From the NCBI GenBank assembly GCA_045578425.1, contig JAZNKF010000067.1:1-9450 (forward strand): DNA of 9,450 nucleotides, read 5' to 3'. This stretch comes from RGIG3009 sp045578425 (GTDB lineage: Bacteria; Bacillota; Clostridia; Oscillospirales; Acutalibacteraceae). Positions 6,527 through 9,450 of the stretch are shown in pieces (within the stretch, counting starts at the first letter, position 1; each line of letters starts with the position of its first letter). A program made the position numbers and the translations under genes. Under the pieces are notes generated by a model, which did no database searches, was not told where the DNA came from, and saw only the letters and a list, made by a program, of their open reading frames with translations.

Positions 6527-8332
6527 TTATTTTTTAAATTGAGGACCATAGGTGGCGCAAGCTCTGTAATCTTGGCCTTCTTTGTCCATACCAAAAGCGT
6601 TCCAAGCAGCGGGACGGAAAATGTCATCTTCGGGAACGTTATGCATACACACAGGAATTCTGAGCATAGAGCACATGGTGATAAGGTCCGCGCCAATATG
6701 TCCATACGAAATCGCACCGTGGTTAGCACCCCAATTGTTCATAACGTCATAAGCCGTTTTGAAAGGGCTGCCCTCTTTGCCGTCGCAACGAGGAGCAAAC
6801 CATGTGCAGGGCCATGTCGGGTTGGTGCGTTCCATAAGAGTATCCGAAACTTCTTTGGGAAGATTTACGGTCCAACCTTCGGCAATTTGAAGAACCGGGC
6901 CTAAACCTTTGACCAAGTTCAAGCGAATCATGGTGCAAGGCATTTCAGCATACGTGGTGAAGTGGCTGGAAAATCCGCCGCCACGGAAGTTATCGAAACC
7001 TGCTTCGCACCAAACGGTAGCGTCGGTCATCTTCTTGATATCTTCATCGGTGACTTCCCACCATTTTTTCATAATGGCGTTACCGTTTTCATCGGTGCAA
7101 ACACCCGAAGCATCCAAGCAAGCAGCACCGGAGTTGAGCAAGTGGATGATACCGTCACTTTCTTTGGCTTTACCTTCTAAATCGTATCCAGTAACACGTT
7201 TGGTTGCCTCTGGCGACCAGTAAGTACGAACGTCGGCAAAAATTTGTGCACGGTGCGTCAACAAGCGCATAAACAGCATACCCATACCGTTGAGCACATC
7301 GTTTTCTGTTGCCAACGTGTAGGGTTCTCTGGCACCTTGGAAGTCAAACGAGGAGCTTAAAAGTGCTTCGGGGTAGTCACAGTTGGGCCAATGGTCTGTC
7401 CATTGACGTTGACCTTGGAAACCACCCACAATGGCATTGTGACCGACCATTTCTTCTTCGCAACCCTCGGGCAAATTTTCGTTACCCGCCATCAAATCCT
7501 TGATGATGCAATACATTTTGACAGTGAATTCCCATTGTTTTTCTTTTTCTTCATCCGAGAATCTGACAAAATCCGGATTATCATCTCTGCCCATTTTGCA
7601 GTGTTCTTTGGTCCATGCAAGAGCTTTTTGATATTCTTCTTCGTTGTAAATGCCTTCTTCCATACGACGAAGAATTTCAACTTCGTCAACGGATTCGACA
7701 CGCATACCGAAATATTCTTCCATGAAATCTTGGTCCATAATGGAACCGCCAATACCCATGCATTGCGAACCGATTTGCAAATAGGATTTGCCACGCATGG
7801 TAGCCACAGCAACAGCGCATCTGCCGAAACGCAACAGTTTTTCTTTTACATCTTCGGGAATCGTGTTTACCATATCGGTATCTTGCACTTCATGACCATA
7901 AATACCAAAAGCAGGCAAACCTTTTTGTGCATGAGAAGCCAAAACAGCCGCTAAATAGACAGCGCCGGGACGTTCGGTACCGTTGAAGCCCCAAACACCT
8001 TTAATTGTGTTCGGATCCATATCCATTGTTTCCGAGCCGTAGCACCAGCAAGGCGTTACCGAAAGTGTAATATCGACGCCTTCTTTTCTGAACTTATCTG
8101 CGCACGCGGCGGTTTCCGCAACACGACCGATGGTGGTATCCGCCATAACAACTTTTACGGGGTCACCGTTGGAATAAAACAAATTTTCTTCCAATAATTT
8201 TTTGGCAGCGTTAGCAAGTGCCCATACTTGCGGTTCCAAACTTTCGCGAAGTTTCATCGGGCCACGTCTACCGTCAACCACAGGGCGAATACCAATCACA
8301 GGGTAATCGCCTTTATATCTGTTTTTCGACAT
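6527..8332 (-). CDS. fucI: L-fucose isomerase (EC 5.3.1.25)
   Basis: This 601-residue enzyme should convert L-fucose to L-fuculose (and D-arabinose to D-ribulose) in the cytoplasm using a divalent metal, usually Mn2+. It is close to the 591-residue E. coli FucI and ends in the same EGQDYRAC...YGP motif. Aligning by motif, the E. coli metal ligands Glu337, Asp361 and His528 correspond to E343 (TEND), D367 (FADVRTYWSPEA) and H538 (NHG); the 24-residue gap between the first two is preserved. The frame is open upstream to 8395, but the ATG at 8332 has AAGGAGG (8346-8340) seven bases away and gives the family N-terminus, so I start there. It lies 66 bases after upp on the same strand and is followed by a terminator. 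No fucK, fucA or fucose transporter is in the window. Confidence 0.96.
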   Translation of the reverse strand: MSKNRYKGDYPVIGIRPVVDGRRGPMKLRESLEPQVWALANAAKKLLEENLFYSNGDPVKVVMADTTIGRVAETAACADKFRKEGVDITLSVTPCWCYGSETMDMDPNTIKGVWGFNGTERPGAVYLAAVLASHAQKGLPAFGIYGHEVQDTDMVNTIPEDVKEKLLRFGRCAVAVATMRGKSYLQIGSQCMGIGGSIMDQDFMEEYFGMRVESVDEVEILRRMEEGIYNEEEYQKALAWTKEHCKMGRDDNPDFVRFSDEEKEKQWEFTVKMYCIIKDLMAGNENLPEGCEEEMVGHNAIVGGFQGQRQWTDHWPNCDYPEALLSSSFDFQGAREPYTLATENDVLNGMGMLFMRLLTHRAQIFADVRTYWSPEATKRVTGYDLEGKAKESDGIIHLLNSGAACLDASGVCTDENGNAIMKKWWEVTDEDIKKMTDATVWCEAGFDNFRGGGFSSHFTTYAEMPCTMIRLNLVKGLGPVLQIAEGWTVNLPKEVSDTLMERTNPTWPCTWFAPRCDGKEGSPFKTAYDVMNNWGANHGAISYGHIGADLITMCSMLRIPVCMHNVPEDDIFRPAAWNAFGMDKEGQDYRACATYGPQFKK

Positions 8333-8357
8333 AACTTTTCCTCCTTGATGGTTGTCA

Positions 8358-8386
8358 ATATTACACCTGCCAACTATTTGGCAGAA
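8358..8386 (-). promoter_or_regulatory. Possible weak fucI promoter with operator-like palindrome
   Basis: Within the 66-base upp-fucI gap, the inverted repeat CTGCCAA (8367-8373) / TTGGCAG (8378-8384) has a four-base spacer. On the minus strand TAATAT (8363-8358) and TTCTGC (8386-8381) are spaced 17 bp and could be a weak promoter whose spacer is filled by the palindrome. That geometry would suit a repressor operator for sugar control. The same repeat could instead be just an mRNA hairpin after upp; no T-run follows, so it is not a good terminator. Confidence 0.35.
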
Positions 8387-8398
8387 CAACACCAATGT

Positions 8399-9031
8399 TT
8401 ATTTTGTTCCGAAAATACGGTCGCCGGCATCGCCAAGACCGGGAACAATATATCCGTTTTCATTCAAGCATTTATCCAACGATGCGCAATAAATCTGCAC
8501 GTCGGGATGTGCTTCTTGCAAGGTTTTCAATCCTTCGGGTGCCGCAATAATACACATAAACTTAATGCTCTTGGGACCGCGTTTTTTAATTTGTCCAATC
8601 GCATCCACAGCAGAACCGCCGGTAGCAAGCATGGGATCCAGCACAATTACCTCGCGTTCTTGAATATCACCCGGCAATTTACAATAATATTCCACGGGTT
8701 TTAACGTAGTTTCGTCACGGTATAAGCCAATGTGTCCCACGCGAGCAGAAGGAACCAATTCCACCGCGCCATCTACCATACCTAAACCCGCACGTAAAAT
8801 CGGTACAAACGCCAATTTCCTACCCGCAATTTGCTTGCCGGTAGTTTTGGCAAGCGGCGTTTCCACTTCCACTTCGCACATCGGCAAATCGCGAGTCGAT
8901 TCATAAACCATCAGTTCGGTAATTTCTTGAATCAATTCCCGAAATTGCTTGGAACTGGTGTTTTTGTCGCGCAGCAACGTGACTTTGTGCTGGATAAGCG
9001 GATGGTCTGCAATAAACGGTTTGTTTGGCAT
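8399..9031 (-). CDS. upp: Uracil phosphoribosyltransferase (EC 2.4.2.9)
   Basis: This 210-residue cytoplasmic enzyme makes UMP from uracil and PRPP in pyrimidine salvage. The length is standard for the family. The PRPP-binding loop is VIVLDPMLATGGSA (128-141), with D132 in the usual acidic position. The C-terminal uracil-binding segment GYIVPGLGDAGDR (193-205) is intact, as is the PILRAGLGM motif at 77-85. The ATG at 9031 has AGGAGGG (9045-9039) seven bases upstream. It follows tsaB by 40 bases on the same strand with no terminator or convincing promoter between, so co-transcription is likely; fucI follows. No truncation or odd residue was noticed. Confidence 0.97.
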   Translation of the reverse strand: MPNKPFIADHPLIQHKVTLLRDKNTSSKQFRELIQEITELMVYESTRDLPMCEVEVETPLAKTTGKQIAGRKLAFVPILRAGLGMVDGAVELVPSARVGHIGLYRDETTLKPVEYYCKLPGDIQEREVIVLDPMLATGGSAVDAIGQIKKRGPKSIKFMCIIAAPEGLKTLQEAHPDVQIYCASLDKCLNENGYIVPGLGDAGDRIFGTK

Positions 9032-9071
9032 AATAATACCCTCCTAAAATATTACTGAACTTCCTAAGTTT

Positions 9072-9450
9072 TTATTGTTGCTGTTGTCTGCTGCGCAATT
9101 CGCGTTCCGCTTGCGGTAAACGTAAATAAGCAGGCATCAATTCCGCCGCAGTGATAACATTATCTCGTTGTATAGCTGTAACCGCTGCGATCGCTGTGCC
9201 AACAGCGTGTTGGTACCGTAAAGCCGGCGGCGCTAACCACAAATTCGGCACGTCCTCATGCCAATGTTCATAACATAACACAGCACCGTCACCAACCAAA
9301 AGGATGGGACCGGAGTTTGCCAACAATCGGTCTTTTACTGCGGTCATGGGCAACGCTTCATCGGGAGTCAGGCGAGTAACCTCGCCGTCTTTCAAAGAAA
9401 ACAATGCGGTATAAATTTGTGAACAACGTGCATCCATTGCCGCCACAATC
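9072..9450 (-). CDS. tsaB: tRNA threonylcarbamoyladenosine biosynthesis protein TsaB, C-terminal part (partial)
   Basis: The frame stays open to the window edge, so the 5' half of the gene lies beyond 9450; about 126 codons are visible of the usual 220-240. The visible part shows the TsaB landmarks: AAMDARCSQIYTALF (family form DARRGEVYxAxY) near its start, and the C-terminal MPAYLRLPQAERELRSR, matching the family's YLRxPQAEREL tail. TsaB is the non-catalytic partner that binds TsaD, with TsaE, in making t6A37 on ANN-reading tRNAs. The GTG at 9446 lies inside the domain and is not the start. The protein ends in a run of glutamines after the conserved tail. The gene leads into upp 40 bases on. 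Confidence 0.9.
   Translation of the reverse strand, partial: IVAAMDARCSQIYTALFSLKDGEVTRLTPDEALPMTAVKDRLLANSGPILLVGDGAVLCYEHWHEDVPNLWLAPPALRYQHAVGTAIAAVTAIQRDNVITAAELMPAYLRLPQAERELRSRQQQQ

Noticed and set aside
7391..7954. Plus-strand open frame of 187 codons, with other shorter plus-strand frames around it
   Set aside because: It lies wholly antisense to fucI, whose family match is unambiguous. Its translation is Phe/His-rich with no family signature and no proper ribosome binding site.
8353..8358. Perfect TTGACA on the minus strand upstream of fucI
   Set aside because: At 16-18 bp downstream there is only GTTATG-like sequence at the fucI start codon itself, so it has no usable -10 and would start inside the gene.
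9058..9070. AACTT-CCT-AAGTT inverted repeat in the tsaB-upp gap
   Set aside because: The stem is only five A/T-rich pairs with no T-run; it is too weak to call a terminator or operator.
9075..9089. Glutamine run at the TsaB C-terminus as a possible repeat expansion
   Set aside because: It is only a few codons long after the conserved tail and is probably a tolerated tail variation with no evident function.

Overview
The window looks like a chromosomal segment of a low-to-moderate GC Firmicute, most likely a gut-type Clostridia member. The support is a set of strong AGGAGG-type ribosome binding sites, sigma-A-like TTGACA/TATAAT promoters, a Gram-positive amino-acid ABC cassette with a lipoprotein binding subunit, an L-fucose isomerase, and a 16S 5' end typical of that group. 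No species can be named from this alone. I found no phage, transposon, CRISPR array, tRNA or defence system, and gene content is largely ordinary.

Layout, left to right. (1) Positions 1-350: the 5' end of a 16S rRNA gene on the minus strand, its hairpin-rich leader, and a strong rRNA promoter with an A-tract UP-like element. (2) 349-1731, minus: a Wzx/MATE-like polysaccharide flippase whose stop codon lies inside the UP-like region. (3) 1773-1843: back-to-back divergent promoters. (4) 1875-2780, plus: an EamA/DMT transporter that probably starts at a TTG, followed by a clear terminator. (5) 2859-5375, plus: an operon of promoter, amino-acid binding lipoprotein, intercistronic hairpin, permease, ATPase and a bidirectional terminator. 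(6) 5378-6418, minus: an SGNH/GDSL hydrolase with its own promoter. (7) 6480-9450, minus: a probable tsaB (partial)-upp-fucI gene run ending in a terminator.

The plus-strand operon encodes a complete polar amino-acid importer: a tethered binding protein, a single permease that presumably homodimerises, and an ATPase. The minus-strand run mixes tRNA t6A modification (TsaB), uracil salvage (Upp) and sugar isomerisation (FucI). An inverted repeat in the upp-fucI gap may give fucI separate control.

The more interesting signals are regulatory: the rRNA promoter/UP-like element overlapping a flippase gene with no terminator between them, the tight divergent promoter pair that corrects the DMT start, the hairpin before the permease whose sequence can also pair with the permease Shine-Dalgarno, and the palindrome upstream of fucI. 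I see no convincing evidence of a previously undescribed system.
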